A program made the position numbers and the translations under genes. From assembly GCF_963855985.1 (NCBI RefSeq), contig NC_087092.1, forward strand, positions 11,780,001 to 11,844,000: a stretch of DNA of 64,000 nucleotides, written 5' to 3'. Below, piece by piece: positions 23,001-37,309 of this stretch. The notes beneath the pieces are model-generated. The model saw only the letters and a program-made list of their open reading frames with translations. It searched no databases and was not told the origin of the DNA. Origin of the DNA: Ostrinia nubilalis. Its lineage: Eukaryota > Arthropoda > Insecta > Lepidoptera > Crambidae. The first letter of the stretch is position 1, and each line of letters begins with the position of its first letter.

Positions 23001-26000
23001 CTAATAGACATGTAATAATAATGTTCTTTGAGAGTGCAGAGGAAATGCATTAATGCACTTTTACGGCCCAAACAGTTAGATTCTAGGCAGCTAATCAGAA
23101 AATAGGAGTTATCTAAATCTTAAATATTTGAAACGCAAAAGAACATACGAGTAGGTACCTACCTACAATGACCTACATAGTAACAACACTAAAAGGTGCC
23201 TTACTTACATATAGGACATTAAATTTTAAAAGTATGAACTAAAACTTCAACCGAAAAAAGTCTTGCTTGCTCTTTCCAAACATTTTAGCAATTCGTGGAT
23301 GCAAAAATTTTAAATTTAACTCTGGTTCCAAAATCCTATACAGTATACAAAGAACAGTCAGAATTATTTTTTAATTTTGTTAAGGTTTATTTAAAAATCA
23401 ATGCACTTCTCGTGTCGATGCGAGTTACTTACGCCACATAAACACATTCCAGTCAAGGCATTTTAATCTGCCGTGACGTAGAACGGTAGTGTTGGACCGA
23501 TATTATGTATAAACTGTAGCAGTCCCATGCATTGAATAGGTAAGATAATTATTGAAAAGGAACAAAATACCCGACGGTGTAAACTGAAAATTTGTGATTT
23601 TAAAATTTTCATACTGAACTGAAAAGTAGTTTTGATATCACCCAGTGTTATTCTAACACGACAAATGAAAATCCATCAAGCAGTTTAGGCTTACAGCAGA
23701 GCATGCCACAGAAATACTGATTATCCTCCTTCTGGCGCAGTCGGGTAAAAATGTAGATAGTACTTATAGAATGATCCAAAATAAGCTAAACGTGAAAGTC
23801 TGTGTGTGTCAAAGAGTGCAAACACTGTCTTTTATCAAGCAAATGCGATAGGCACATAGGTTTCAAGAGGTAGACACAATAATATGCCTTATCTTAGCCA
23901 GTGCCACTCAGTGCCCGTACCGTAGGTACCATTTTAAAAGCGTTATTGTTTTACTTCGAACTAGGTATAAAGAAAATAATAGAAGTGTCTCAATGTATGA
24001 CTAATGTTTTGAAGGTCCACAGATGGTTATCTCGTGATCCAGCTAAGCAGAAACACAATAATAACCGTATAATGATGCTTCTAAAACATCAAAAACACCA
24101 GGAAAATAAGTTACAGTGGTCTATCTACTTAATCACATTACAGGCTTGAGTTTGGAGAATCGTTTCATCATTCAGGATTTAGTACCACTCGTAAAAAAAC
24201 TATTGTATAAGACGACTTTTGTATCTTCATAACCTCTCCATGTGTTCTTTTAAAAAGACTATCGTGGACCGAACTTTTCAAAGACCGAAATTTTGAGACC
24301 TTTCATTTACCTTGAAAATTTTAAGCAAAATGCTTGATGAGATATAATCAAACAGTATTCGTTACGTTACAATGGCTAACCCAGTCTGTTGCTTGTAACC
24401 GACTAACCTACTTGCATGCGTAGTATTGCATCACATTGAGTCAACACACGGCCGAGCATTCGCTTCATTTGTAAGATAGGTAGGTCATGTATGTTTGTAC
24501 GTAACCATTATTTCAGCCTCATTCTAGTCTTGGCTGATCCAGGAGGTTAAAGTACAAAGGATTTACTCCATAGATAACAATGTAATGGATACGACCTCGT
24601 TTCAATGGCTCATTTTAACCTTTATCACGAAGTTGCTCGTCCCCGAATAGGTACATAATTATTTAAAGTCGAATGAGATTTTCAGATGTCGAGTTAAAAT
24701 TTTAATTTGGTTTTACCTGTGCTCATAAAAGTCAAAAACACTATAAAGGAAAAAACAGTGAAACTCATCATAGAATTTCACAATAAGCTTGCGAAACGTG
24801 CAAGACTGTCCGACATGAACTCAGCGTCGCCGCAAGAAGGTTACGAGCGCATGCGTTGCACTCTCATGACCTTTGCCCATGATCTCTGCGTCTAACACGC
24901 TTAGGAAGACCCACTTACAACTGCAGGGTCATTCTCCACTTGTGCACTAAACAGAAAACGTTAACCCTTACAGATTCGTCAACCTTATTGTGTGAACTTC
25001 GTGGAAACGGGCCAAGCGATGCGCGGGCGCAGCCTTGACCCGCCCGCAGCATGCGCGCCACTGACTCAGCGCGCGTGCCCATGCTGTCTGTCACACAATG
25101 CCCACAATAAAGGAAAATGACACTTGATAGAATGAAATGACACTGTTAAATGAAAGGCTTATCTACAGCAACATTGTTTTATGAACAATACCAGATGTAA
25201 TAAGGTCGCACAGAATCATGGAACGCATATGTGCAATCACAATGCCGCATGCTCTCAGCTCAACACAACTATCGATAGCTATGATGAATTTAATTGATCT
25301 TATAAACTTAAGAGTTAAAAAATTCAAGCTATGGAAAATAGTTTACCAGTAAGGTAAGGCCATCATAGGTGTACACTGGTGATGCCACTCCTCTGTCGAT
25401 CCGGACGACCTTAGCGACCGATGTAAACACAATAAATTACGCGCACAAATGAAATACCTACTCGATAACGAATTAGGTGCAGTTGCAGACATCAATGTCC
25501 TCAAATAAAAATAAACAGCCTCATGAGACCGAATAATCTCTGGCGCCAAACGCCGATGTTATGGTTTACGTCATTGCCAGTTGGTTCAAATGTTTTGGCT
25601 GATGTAATTATGAAATTAATTAGTTTAATCTGCACAGAAGATATAATGACATTGTATTCGAATGGCATGCGAAATGGCAGTTGGTTATTATTTCATTGAC
25701 ATTTTGTGGCAACGGGTTTGATTCTAACAGAGTATGCTTAAACAGAAACCATATTTGCAAAAGGCAATTAATATTGCGGAAAATCAACTGTCACAGAGTT
25801 ATCTGAGATATCTGGGAGTAGGATTAAGTAAAAAATAACAAATAAATAGGCTTTTTAGTAACAATTTTCAAAACCAGGAGAAATTTTTCATTGAGACAAA
25901 GTATAATCAATATTGGTTTTAGGAGCATTACAAAATTTTCTTCGAAGTTGCGGTGCTAGATATTATATCCATTGTGGTATCTGTTTTGCCTTTACCTCTC

Positions 26001-29000
26001 ATATCTGTCTGAGGTCATTCACACATAACAATATAGCGAAATATCACTCGCTGTAACTATGCTATCATCTTATGAATGGATGGTTTCGCTTGTTATCATC
26101 TATTTTTGGATATTATAACTATGTAAGTATAATAATTGAAGACTTCATTTGACTTGATGTTTTATATTTGATAATTTCATTATGAAAGGTTGTAAGTAAT
26201 TGTGATGTAGGAGTGGAGAGGCCTGGAGAATTCCTTATTGTTCAAAATTTGGTCCCAACAAAGTGTTTGTAAAATGTGTTGCATGTAAGCAAAAAACTAG
26301 TTCCCTTTTGACTTCATAGTTCATATTGTAAATTGTAAGGTTGGTGAAAAATAGGTCACTCAAGATTAAATCTTAGTCAGAGTCTAGTGTTTGTGTAAGT
26401 AACGTGCTGCCGATCTCTAAAAAGAGCATCCTGCTTAGGCAGGGCAAACTGGGCCGAGTAACGAGGACAAGGCTGCCGAGGACATATTATTCTATCAAGC
26501 ACTCTCCACGCCGCTATTTCTGGCTTAGCTTGTCCTCGACTTTATTTATGGGCTCCTTACCATTCCCATATAACCGTCCCAGCAATGCAAGCGCCAATGG
26601 TGAAATTATACGCTAGGTAACATCAATTCACCTCTATCTAACTTATCATGTGAACGACTGGCGTCTCGCCGAAAATATCCTTATTCGAACAATCATAAAA
26701 ATATACCCCAAATTATCATGTGTTATCTTCGAGGTCAACCTTGAAGTTCCTTAGTCGGCGGCATATTTACCAGAGACGTTAACCGGCAAAAAATAAGTTA
26801 CATGAAAAACGAAGACGGAATACACTTTTACATGCAACGAAATTCGGCATGGTAATGTTGTACTGATTTCTTCCGCCTCCAACCGAGGTCGCGATAAGTC
26901 TTATCAAATTTGACCTCTATTCGATAAAAAAACAAGATGCACTTTATCATTTAGCCTTCCTGTTTTTAGGTTGTGGAGATTAGTGTCGCACACTACTTGT
27001 GCTATTTATCCAGATTTATCATTCGTAACGAGGTTGCTAATATCGTAACACGTGATTCAATAATAATGAAAGCGTAAACACATCGTTGAAAATGCTAGCT
27101 ACTCAGAATATAAATGCAAAGGTCATCGCTGTTTATTCCAAGCTTATGGCATTTACAACTTTCAACCTTTAAAATAATACATTCGATTAATACCACAATA
27201 ACACGTAGGTACCGGCTTCAGAATTCGAAAGCGAATGTCGCCATGAACATTCACTGTTGTCCTTTACGGGGAGAATAATAGTTGTCAGTCAACTACACAA
27301 ATACTCATTACGTTTGTTACTACTTTGTATTAATTGTGCGAGCCAAACTAATTATTTTGATACGGCATTTTTTGTTTAACTCCAATGAAATTTTCCAAAC
27401 TTCCTTGTGGCTTTTGTCATTGTCATCAGCCAGACTGGCAATTATCTTTTTAATTTCGTCGAATCGGATGGAGACCTTAAAATAAATGAACGGCCCATTA
27501 ATTCGCACATCGGTGCGGGTGTAATTGGCATTGTGGCGATTATTTAATTGAGCAAATGGGAGTGGGAGACAGCATCGTGATATATTATAGAAATAACTTG
27601 TAATAACAGACGTAAGTACTTTTTGCAATGAATCGTTCGGAGTCCATCCATTTTTGTTTACCATGGACTTTTAAGTAGCCCATGTAGTACATTTTAACCT
27701 GATAAAGTTATAGTACACAAACAAAACGTAGCGTAGCTGAATTCAAATATGACATAACCTGATATAAATAAACAACATACTTGTAATGAATTAGCACTGG
27801 TGCAGGTAGATGGAACTGTCGTCGGCCAGGCTGCATACAACCTTGCGTTATCTGCGAGTGCCCTTGGTCCACTTACCGTGCCGCTATCTCGGGCACATCG
27901 GGCATATGATAAACGTGCTTGTTTGTCTCTCGGATTGTTCGTATTAGATGCGTGACATGAATTCGCAATAGCTCATTCCAGATGCAATAACATAAAAGCA
28001 AAACATGGGTTTTCAAGAACAAAACTTTAACTCATCTGACTCACCTCAAACGTGATGACACATTTTGAAAGATGGCGTAATTTCACATACTTTGAAGATC
28101 ACGAGAACAACTAGGCGGCTCGAGGCAATTGATTTTCAATTGTATGTTCTGACGCAATAGGCAGTAGATTTGGATGCGGACATTTGGTACCGTAAAAGCA
28201 GTACTAAATGATGAACATGCTCTTAGTACTTCTAAAGTCTGAACGTATAGCGGAATCAACTCTAAAAGTGCACCAAAGATCACGCCTCTTCGAGGATATG
28301 CATCTCAGTTTGAAGACACATAAACGCTTATAAATAATTCATATTTATGTAACTCTAACTATCAACTTCACCACAACAATAACAACTGCAAAAACGTTCG
28401 CTTATAAAAAATAACAATCGCAACGACGTGATTCGATTTGGAATCTTAATGTTGTTTTTTGGATCATGACTGTAGATGTGGCATTCGATATGACTGCCGA
28501 CATTTGGCACTCGCAAAAAACGGCAACAGAATGGATAGAAATCCAGCCACAGACCAAATTATGAACGATTACACTTTTTTCTATAATAATAGGGTTTAAC
28601 ATAAAGCTAGCGGTACCACTCGCAATGTAGCTTTAAACAATGAAATGTTTAATTAAAACGTTTTTTGCGTTTAGATAATTGCTAACTCAACCAACAGTAA
28701 AGAATACAACAATTGGGATACATTACACTATCATGTCTGTGTAGGCGGTTAGTGGAAAATGTTTGATTTTGAAATATTTTTACCTTTTGATTTGTAGTAT
28801 GAGCATCGTGATAATTAGTAGCTTTTTCAGTATTTTCAACTGTCGGTATTCTTTTGTTACAATTATAATTAATTTGTGCACAAGTGCATTCATTTATGAA
28901 ATGAAAATAATACTTATATTTGAGTAATTTAGTAATGACAATATTGTAATAAAGACGTTGAGAACAAATTTATAACATATTATTTGTCTTGCGGCTTTGC

Positions 29001-29687
29001 AGTCATCTGCCGCGCGTTACTAAACGCAAACATCTTATTATATTATGTGGAAATGTTTTTATGCAAAGTTCATACAATGCAGTTGACAATGCTACACCTG
29101 CGCCGCCCCTCGCACCTGTATAGAATTTATAAATAGTACCGGAGACCACCTATTACACGGACACGCAACAAGGAGGTGATAACGAAATTAAAAAATATAC
29201 GACAGCTGTGTGCCTGGCTAATGACCGGCATTGGCATTTTCTTGAAAAGCCGTTAAGCTTAGAATAGCTATGCTGCCATTTTTTACAAAGTTAACCCTTC
29301 TAGGAAAACAGGAATGTTGTTTTTGCGAGGGTCACAAAATGATTACATGAGCATCGAAAGTTTAAAACAAATATTTCATTGTAAATAATGACACAAGAGT
29401 GTGTTTTACTCACAATCAGCCTCTCAATTGCAATATTTCAATTATCTTTATTGTCAACATTGAATTGCTTTCTAGCAACAAGAATTTGTATAATACAAAT
29501 TTAAATCTTCGTAACTATGCGATTGTCCTTCGTAATGCAGACGGTCAGAGGGTTGTCGACACGGCTCTTACATCACCCAGACTTTTCCACTACTGCTATC
29601 TATTTATTACAAAGGTTATTATTGTTATACTTGCACATTACTTTGTTTCAATTATTGTAGAATAAATGCTGATCTAAAATGAGAAAA
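14026..29687. other. Long stretch with no recognised gene
   Basis: I went through both strands and find only short open frames without recognisable domains or convincing splice context. GC-richer, CpG-containing islands that are not obviously repeats occur at about 15400-15690, 17370-17430, 20230-20300 and 25010-25100; these may be regulatory. A TAGGTACCTACC run sits at 23153-23165. If EcR has an alternative upstream promoter, this DNA would be its intron. Nothing here proves that. Confidence 0.4.
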
Positions 29688-30494
29688 ATGGATGCTACTC
29701 TCGAGAAGTTTGAAGAGTTCAATAAAATTAAATTGCCTATTACCGGGTGGGGAATGCTTGGAATATAGTTCCACAGTTCAAACGTCTAACAGTCTGTAAT
29801 TACTGAGATTGATGCACTTAATGACTCCCATACAAGAGCGGATAATGAACGAATCAAGTGTAACGACAGAGAAACACGCCTCTTGCTGAATAGTGTTATC
29901 AAGAAGGTTGTGGATAATAAGGATGAAGGAATACTAATTAAGGGGAGATCACGTCCGTCACGTCCTCGTCATTATGGTGTCGCGGGAAAGAAACAAACGA
30001 CACATAAGAGCATTCCTATAGAATCGAAATGCATTCAAAAAAAAGATTAAGATATTCGAATAAGACGTTTTACAAAGACTCAACAATCACAGAATGATTT
30101 TAAAAGAAATTGTGAATAAAGTATTTAGTTCACGCGATCCTCATAATTCTACAGCTGCCTCCGAGGTCACAGTTCAAGATGTATCACTTAAAAACAGAAT
30201 TACGACTGGAGATACCAGTAATTTATTTCTTGATTTACTGTCAGTATTATTTATTGCTTTACCTAACACTATCGTAATGTACAAACTTTTCCGAGTAGCA
30301 ATTTAATTTATAGTTGAGTTTAGTGACTTAATTATGTTTAAAGTTTACGCCTTCATGTTAATAAGACCTAAAATTTTCAGCAAAAGGTTATTAAGACTTT
30401 ACGTCATGTTAACAATAACTTTGATAAAGAATACCAAGATGATGCCATTAAACTGATCATTATCTACAAAAGAGAGGAACTCGACGCTGGCTGA
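29688..30494 (+). pseudogene. Coding-like broken frames of unknown origin
   Basis: Starting at an ATG in good context (AAAAATGG, 29688), one frame reads MDATLEKFEEFNKIKLP and on, with stops at 29766 and 29787. It then stays open for 87 codons (29790-30050) with protein-like, charged sequence such as EIDALNDSHTRADNERIK and DRETRLLLNSVIKKVVDNK. Another frame (30094-30306) carries a hydrophobic stretch near its C-terminus (LFLDLLSVLFIALPNTIVMY). The first frame is open again at 30381-30494, after an AG that could be an acceptor, with RHVNNNFDKEYQDDAIKL and a stop. The amino-acid make-up is unlike random AT-rich translation. I do not recognise the protein. It may be a decayed gene, a retrocopy or a transposon ORF; whether the pieces belong together is inference. 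Confidence 0.35.
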
Positions 30495-31046
30495 ACATTG
30501 ATTTTATCATTAAACACAATGTAAAAAATGTGAAAGCAAATAACATGACTTACAAATTATTTACCTTTTAACTTTTAGCTACATCACCGCTTTACTTGGA
30601 TTTTGTACTTATGCTGAATCAGAACAAGTTACGGTATTGTAAATATGAATTAATTTTAGGTTGTCTATGTTCTATTAATATCTTCTTCTATTCTTAACAT
30701 TATATTACTAGGGTGGCATCACATTTAACGTAATCTTTTGACGATTCCTATTGCACCTTCTAGTATCATGTCCATTTTTGGGATAAGATGACAAAATGTT
30801 GAATACTTCGAAATTGGATGACGAGCCATAATTTTGGTTGACTCAGATGTGTAATGTTCTCAAACATCCAAACATGTATCTACTGAGCACTCAAGGTTTA
30901 TAACGGTAACAGGCCAAATAACGGGGGCATATCTAAATTGTAAACAACTCCAAATTGGGTGACCATTACTTGTAGCTTGCGTGCTGGATTACGAAATTTT
31001 GACGATTAGTAGATCGGTTCGACTGGTTTTTATAGAGAAGACGTAA

Positions 31047-31077
31047 TCCCAACTAATATTATAAATGCGAAAGTAAC

Positions 31078-31122
<45 letters not shown>

Positions 31123-31303
31123 TACGCTTTCCCGCTTAAACCTCGCAACCGATTTTGATGAAATTTGGCATAGAGATAGTTTGAGTCCCGGGAAAGAACA
31201 TAGGATAGTTTTTATCCCGGTTTTTGAAACAGGGACGCGCGCGATAAAGTTTTTCTGTGACAGACAAAATTCCACGCGGGCGAAGCCGCGGGCGGAAAGC
31301 TAG
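31047..31303 (+). mobile_element. Non-autonomous Helitron-type element (257 bp)
   Basis: The element begins TCCCAACTAATATTATAAAT and ends with the hairpin-forming CCGCGGGC-type stretch (CGCGGGCGAAGCCGCGGGC) followed by GAAAGCTAG. It sits between A (31046) and T (31304). A 5' TC, a 3' hairpin plus CTAG, insertion between A and T and no target duplication are the hallmarks of Helitrons; this is the common lepidopteran microsatellite-linked type. A CTGT tandem repeat lies inside. Open frames reading across it on the minus strand are not genes. Confidence 0.85.
31079..31122 (+). repeat. (CTGT)n microsatellite inside the Helitron
   Basis: About 11 perfect copies of the tetranucleotide CTGT, at the position where this Helitron family usually carries a simple repeat. 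Likely length-polymorphic. Confidence 0.95.
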
Positions 31304-34300
31304 TAAAGCATATAAATAACTTCTCAAATAATAATGATGGGTGGCAGCACATCAGATTATTATACACGGAGCAAAATACCACCTATTACAACTACTGATG
31401 TAGAGCCACCAAACGAAAACCAGTATGAGAGGTCGAAAGCATGTAGGTATCTTCTTTGCTTTTGTTGCCATTGCTTTCTTATTAAGTTTTTAAGTACCTA
31501 TAAAAAGTAATTACCTACCTAAGTCTATTTTTACACCAGAACCATATTGGATAAAGAAAGGAAAATATATTCAGTAAGTAATCCACACAAAAAGGTCTCA
31601 TACTTATAACAAATTATGTCAACATAAACCGAAGACAAAATAATAGCAACAAAGGACAGATGATAAAAAATAAGTTAGCACGTGAGTTTGCGGTGCGGAT
31701 AACCTCGATTGCCTTTTAAAGATATTTATACATTTATCTAACGAGTTTATAAGTCCGCAAAAACTCAATTTCAAGAGCGGGTTCATTAGCACTTTACATT
31801 CGTCTTTGTCACGTTTAGTCAGTGTCAATAAAACCAATGTTATTTACACGGAATAAGGTTCTCAGTGAGGCTCAAAATAACATTGTGCAATCGCTACAAC
31901 CTGTTCGGTTGCAGATACTGCAACGAACCACCTTAATTTGTCCTCAGCCTTAGGGTATAGACACAAAGCTCTTATTAGTACATCTCTGACTACCTAGGTG
32001 TGGGTACAAAGCAGATAACTGGGCTATAAATCAAATTTATTATTTGTTAATAACAAAACATGTAATAAATTATGATTAATATGAACGGTCCGAAGCGACC
32101 AGACATCTAAAATAAGAATATACAATAACTACTGGGCATGTCATTGCTATCTTAGTAATTATCAATTTGCGTAGCAATTTCATGAAATAAACTAAATGAG
32201 AGAGAGTAGAAGGTGAATTAGTTGGATTTTAAAATAATTCAATTATTGATGCTAACGACGATAATAAATCAGAGGTTTATGAATGAGAATTAAATTGCAC
32301 AATTCATTTGTTATTTACTGCTATTTATTATTTTAATTTTAGAATTATTAGAATTATGCATCTAACCACGCGGTTTCAGAAAACAGAATTTGAAGAAGAT
32401 TAAAATTTAATAAAATGGACGATGTAGATGTATTTTCGAAACTTCAAGGCTTTATTTTTTATAATTCAAGAATGACACAGTCATAAATTCTTAGAAGAAT
32501 GATAAGTATACAAGTTGCACAATGTTTTGAGAACTTCGAGCCTCAAATGGAAGTTTGGAACTGTGAAATTGTTCCGAACTGAGGCAGTTGCGCAAGCGCT
32601 GACCCGCTCCGGCGCATCGTCTCGCTCTACCGCGGCACGTGGTTGTTGTAGTGCTTTTTCGTATATATCTACAACTTTGGTTTTGACCTCAATATTTTGT
32701 AGAAGGTTCTTTATAACGTCATCATTGAGTTTTTTTGCTTGAACATAGCATCAGTTAGCTGACGTTTCTTCAATTTCTTACTGATGATTGACGAAGCAAG
32801 CAAGACAGTATCTTAGCGGAAAGAAGTTTAAAATGAAGATAACAACAATCAGTGTTGTTTCCTAGATCAAGCAAAAGGTCAGATAGATTAAACTTATCGG
32901 CTAAATCAAGGTTATCATCATTGGTATGTTATGAGTTTTCAGAAAACCTTATCGGAACAACATTGATAGGTACATTAAAGTTCTTTAGCCTCATATCTGT
33001 CTTTGAAATTATCTCCACTAAAAAGTGTATTATTGAATGCATTGAAGATTTTGAGTTATGATTATTGTTTGCTTATGGAATTTCCAGCCATGTCACGAAG
33101 ATGACGTCACAGCACAGCGTTGCTTTTAGTAATGTTTATATTTAGCTATATTTTGCAACGATATGTGAAAATAATTAAACAAGTGCCAGTTACTCAGACG
33201 ATTGAAAAGATAGCACACAAGGGCAATGAATTATAATACCAGTTTTTTATCAAACATTATAATCCATTTTGCAGTGGTGTATGTTGATAGAGAAACACAC
33301 ACTGAGACAATGTAGGTGGTTGATATTAAAATGACATTTGTATGTGTTGATGTATTTATCTATGTATTTATTGTAGATATCGCGTCCGTTGCCCTCTCGG
33401 CAACTCGGTGACATTGACGGAGCAAATAATGATAAGCACATATAAATAAAGAAGTGGAAGTTACGTATATAAAGGTCACAATGTTTGTATGATTGATGTA
33501 GTTCAGTGATGGTGAATTTAATAAGGTGCTTGTAAGGTCATAAAGAGTTAACTAAGAAGAGGTATGTTGATTACATCGAGTTGATCTGGTGTTAGACTTA
33601 GAGGTAAATGAAATATTTATAAAAGTTTATTGGACGTGTGAAGTCAAAGTCGTTCGATAAGGCGATTCTTCAGTGAAACCGGATGGCAGAACTAGTCTAT
33701 ACGACGAATAAGGAATGCCAACGTTGATATTCACGACGTGTGGGTATCTGATTATAGCAGTTATGATCTTCGATCTTTGTGTTATGTGCACATAAGTCAC
33801 TGTGTGTGTGTCGTCAACATTTCGATCACATAGTTACATTAGTTAGGGTTGTCAAAATCCTTAAAAAAGTGCTCTACAATATATTTTAGGATACGATAAT
33901 AAGAGATGAAATTGGAAATGAAACTTAATGCTCAATGACAAAGACTCTTTGACCAGTAAAGACCTATTTTTAGTTGATCTGGAACAGTGTCAGATTATTT
34001 ATATGCCGCAGCCCTATCTTCCTAACAAGTGGGTGTAAACTTGAATCCACACGACCTTAACGTATGCTTCAGCATGCTAGAGCAATGATCTCACTGTACG
34101 CAGCCGATACACCTTCCTTATTCCAATCATTATCTCAAGGAAAACCCGTAAACTGTTTCGTAATAATAAACACAAGTAGGCAAGATCGTAGAACTCGCGG
34201 AGGCTATTCATCTGAGCTACCAAAATACAGAATGACGTAACTGCAAAGTTTAGTGAACGCGCCTGCGCGCGGTGCCCCAGCGCACGCGGCGTATCTCAAG

Positions 34301-37005
34301 GTCTGCGCGATCAAGGCCAAGCAAGCCGTGAGACTTCGAGCAGGGAAACCTACAATTTGCTATCGCTATGCCGGATTTCTGAATTCTTTATCACTAATCG
34401 TGAACTGAATTGGAATCGTACACTATTTATTCTAGAAGATAAGGTTATGTTCAGTTCAATTGTGTTCTGGTTCGGTCTAGACATATCTAATTATCTGAAA
34501 TAAGGATAATGCATGAGGTAGATGGGATTATGAGATTAAAATGTGGCTTACAAAAAGTTACTTTTTGCTATAAAAGTTACATTTTAATGCAGACCACTCA
34601 TTTTATGGCTTACCAGCGTACCTATCGCCATCAACTTTTATGTAGATGCATTTAAAGTTTTTAAAGATAATAATAAAACAAAAGTTTTAAGGGTATATCC
34701 GTACGCAGTTCGGATTGGAAATACCCACCGCAACTTATGTAGAGCACCTTTATTCGCCACTGACAGGACTCTAGCGCGCGAGCACCTGCAAGTTCGTGAG
34801 TTCTTCGCGAACTCGCGAACGTTCGGTGCGTACACCGATGGAATATCACCATAAAAAGTAACAGATGTCGTAATTTCGATAGGCCCGTTCCAACAACGTA
34901 CTAACTTTACAGAAATAATTATTATGCATCAAATAAAATGGAGGCAATAGATAAAGACGTTACGGAAATGTAGGGTTACCAGTCAGAATTTTTAAAACCG
35001 AATAATTAGCATGAAATTAACATGGTATTGTCGAAAATAGGGAAATGACTGACCAAGTCAAGGACGAGGTGACATTATAAATTGAAATGATTAAAAGTGC
35101 ATAAATTTGTGAATTTTGATATTGAAATGGCAACGGAAAAGAAAGGTGACTCTTTATAAAATTCGGTGTCCATTTGCATTATTAATTTAAGAATTGGTTT
35201 CGGCATAAAATACTTGCTTTGATAATGTTCTTCCATGAGCCTCACGTATTATTACGTCATATAAAAGTCTCAGCTCAATATTTAAATTTTTAAATGGGAG
35301 GTGCCAAAAAACTTAATGGAATGTTGTTATTTAATTTATAAAGTGCTTTGGACTTTGTTGTTTTTACACCTCAAACATTCGTAACACGTACAAGTACCTA
35401 AGTAAGTATTGAGACTATGACACGGAGTCCTAAAATGTGAATTAGCGATGCTGGTGAATTTTTATATGGCTTAAATAGATGACTATGACTAAGAGCAGTA
35501 GATTGCTTTAAAGAAAATAATCGCAAGAGTAATGCTAGAAATAATACAAACCTCCTTAAAAGGCATGGTAGCTCTCTAATATTTAGACTATGAAGACGAA
35601 TACACTTCTAAAGTAGGTACTGTAAGAAATTAATAATTTCATTGGATTGATAAAATTAACTCATTTAACTCCTAAGCTTGAAGAGCGACAACATAATCCT
35701 AATAATAAGAAGGATATAATGTGACTTCAAAATTAAGATTAATGCTCAAATACAAGTTTTGCCGGAGAAACAACACGATCTTGACATTAAATACACAAAT
35801 GATGTTGCAGAACGTGAATGGAACGGAAACTTTTCCTTTAGTGAAAGCACCCATTGCTGGTGCAAGGTTTACTTTAATGACATGTTCAATATTATAGATC
35901 CAGACATATAGAACTTTACGCATAAATACTTATTTGACTTAGTGAATAGATTATACGCTTACCCTAATTTATATCAAGATGCAACTTTAAATTTTATTAG
36001 GACTTCTTAGCACTTGACTTAAAACAAGCCCCGGAGGTATCCTTGAAGTAAAAAGAAGTAAACTAAAGAAGATATTACCGTGGGTTGATAAAAAGAAGAA
36101 GAATTGAAATGGCATTATTTAGGAGCAATTACATGTTTTAATCCATGAAGTTTTTTTAATGTTTTTTTTTTCAATTAGTATTGACACAATTTGTCTTTTA
36201 TCATCATTAACTATAACCCTTCTTTGCCTCGTTGTAAAGCCCTTTATCGTGAATGTCAAATAACCTCTTTTATACGTTTGTGAGGGCACATTGAGTTAAG
36301 GCCGGGTAGCAGAGAAAATGGCGAAAATGAGGTTTTCATTTTTCATTTTTGAGGTACTAAACAGTAAAATTAAAGGCTAAGATTTTTATTGGGCATAGTT
36401 GAGAATATTTTCTAGGGCTATTAACGGATGGAAACACGATTTGATGAAGTTGACTCGATAGAATAAATTCCCAAAGTTACATCTATTCGTTTTCTATTTA
36501 TGGTTTTATTTTTAAAATAAGTGATTTGAGATTCTAAATCTTTTACTAAACTAAAGTTCAGAAATAACTTGAGGGCTTTTAACGGATGAAATTTTTATAT
36601 TGCGTCTTATTTAGTTACTATGTTAAAAAATGTGGAAAAAATCGTCCATGACGGCTTGGACAATCTCAATCAGTCGCGCGGTGGCGCTTACGGAGGACGG
36701 ACGCGTGTCAGTTTTTTGGCCGTGACAGTTCGCGATTTGTCAATATTTTTGACAATGATGACTTTGATGAGTCACAGTATAATAATATCAGTGTTACTGG
36801 AGAAAGCTTAAATTTTTGATAATTAAAAATTATCAATTTTGTCTACCTATTGAAATTTAAATCGTTCGCATCCTTTTAAACGAAGACTCTACTCATGATA
36901 CATAATACATTCCTCAAATATGAGACAAAACCAATGAGTTAAAACTACATTTTAATAGTACCTACATACAATCGTCTTACACTCTTTAGAAGAGCACACT
37001 GACAC
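31304..37005. other. No gene recognised
   Basis: No convincing exon is visible. GC-richer non-repeat patches occur at about 32580-32650, 34255-34330 and 34760-34830; the last contains the inverted motif GTTCTTCGCGAAC. At 36415 and 36571 a GGGCT.TTAACGGATG motif appears twice. Nothing more can be assigned. Confidence 0.4.
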
Positions 37006-37009
37006 AAAT

Positions 37010-37037
37010 CGCTCACCTAGCAGTATAAATGACACAT
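37010..37037 (+). repeat. Left inverted repeat of a candidate DNA element
   Basis: CGCTCACCTAGCAGTATAAA and the bases that follow are repeated in inverted orientation at 40498-40524, with one mismatch and one indel over 28 bp. AAAT directly precedes this repeat (37006-37009) and directly follows its partner (40525-40528), which could be a 4-bp target duplication. The LINE at 37439-40146 lies inside the bounded 3.5-kb interval. Confidence 0.5.
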
Positions 37038-37059
37038 CTACTTTTTTCTTATTTTACAG

Positions 37060-37309
37060 AAATGAGGGTCAAAGATTTTACAAATGTTTGAAACGAAGTT
37101 ATGAGTTCATTTTACATTTTATCATGGATTTTATGGTTTTAGCAACTAGTATAGACCTTAATAGATACTTAGGGATAAAAAATTCACTTCAGGTTTCCAG
37201 GAGTTACTTCATAGCAGTCAAAGAAGAAGAAGAACCATGCAATTGTGCCGTTATACTTTTTGACAACTTCCAAAAATGTCATATATGCCCCAAAGACATA
37301 ATTAAATAG
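37060..37309 (+). pseudogene. Candidate 3'-terminal exon or transposon ORF remnant
   Basis: A near-ideal plus-strand acceptor (TTTTTTCTTATTTTACAG, ending at 37059) is followed by a frame open to a stop at 37309 and by an AATAAA signal at about 37324. The frame would encode about 83 residues including FYKCLKRSYEF, an acidic EEEE patch and CNCAVILFDNFQKCHICPKD with four cysteines. No upstream exon could be matched and I recognise no family. Because it lies just inside the inverted repeat at 37010-37037, it may be part of a DNA transposon rather than a host gene. Confidence 0.25.

Noticed and set aside
31030..31327. 81- and 63-codon minus-strand frames
   Set aside because: They read across the Helitron and its CTGT repeat.
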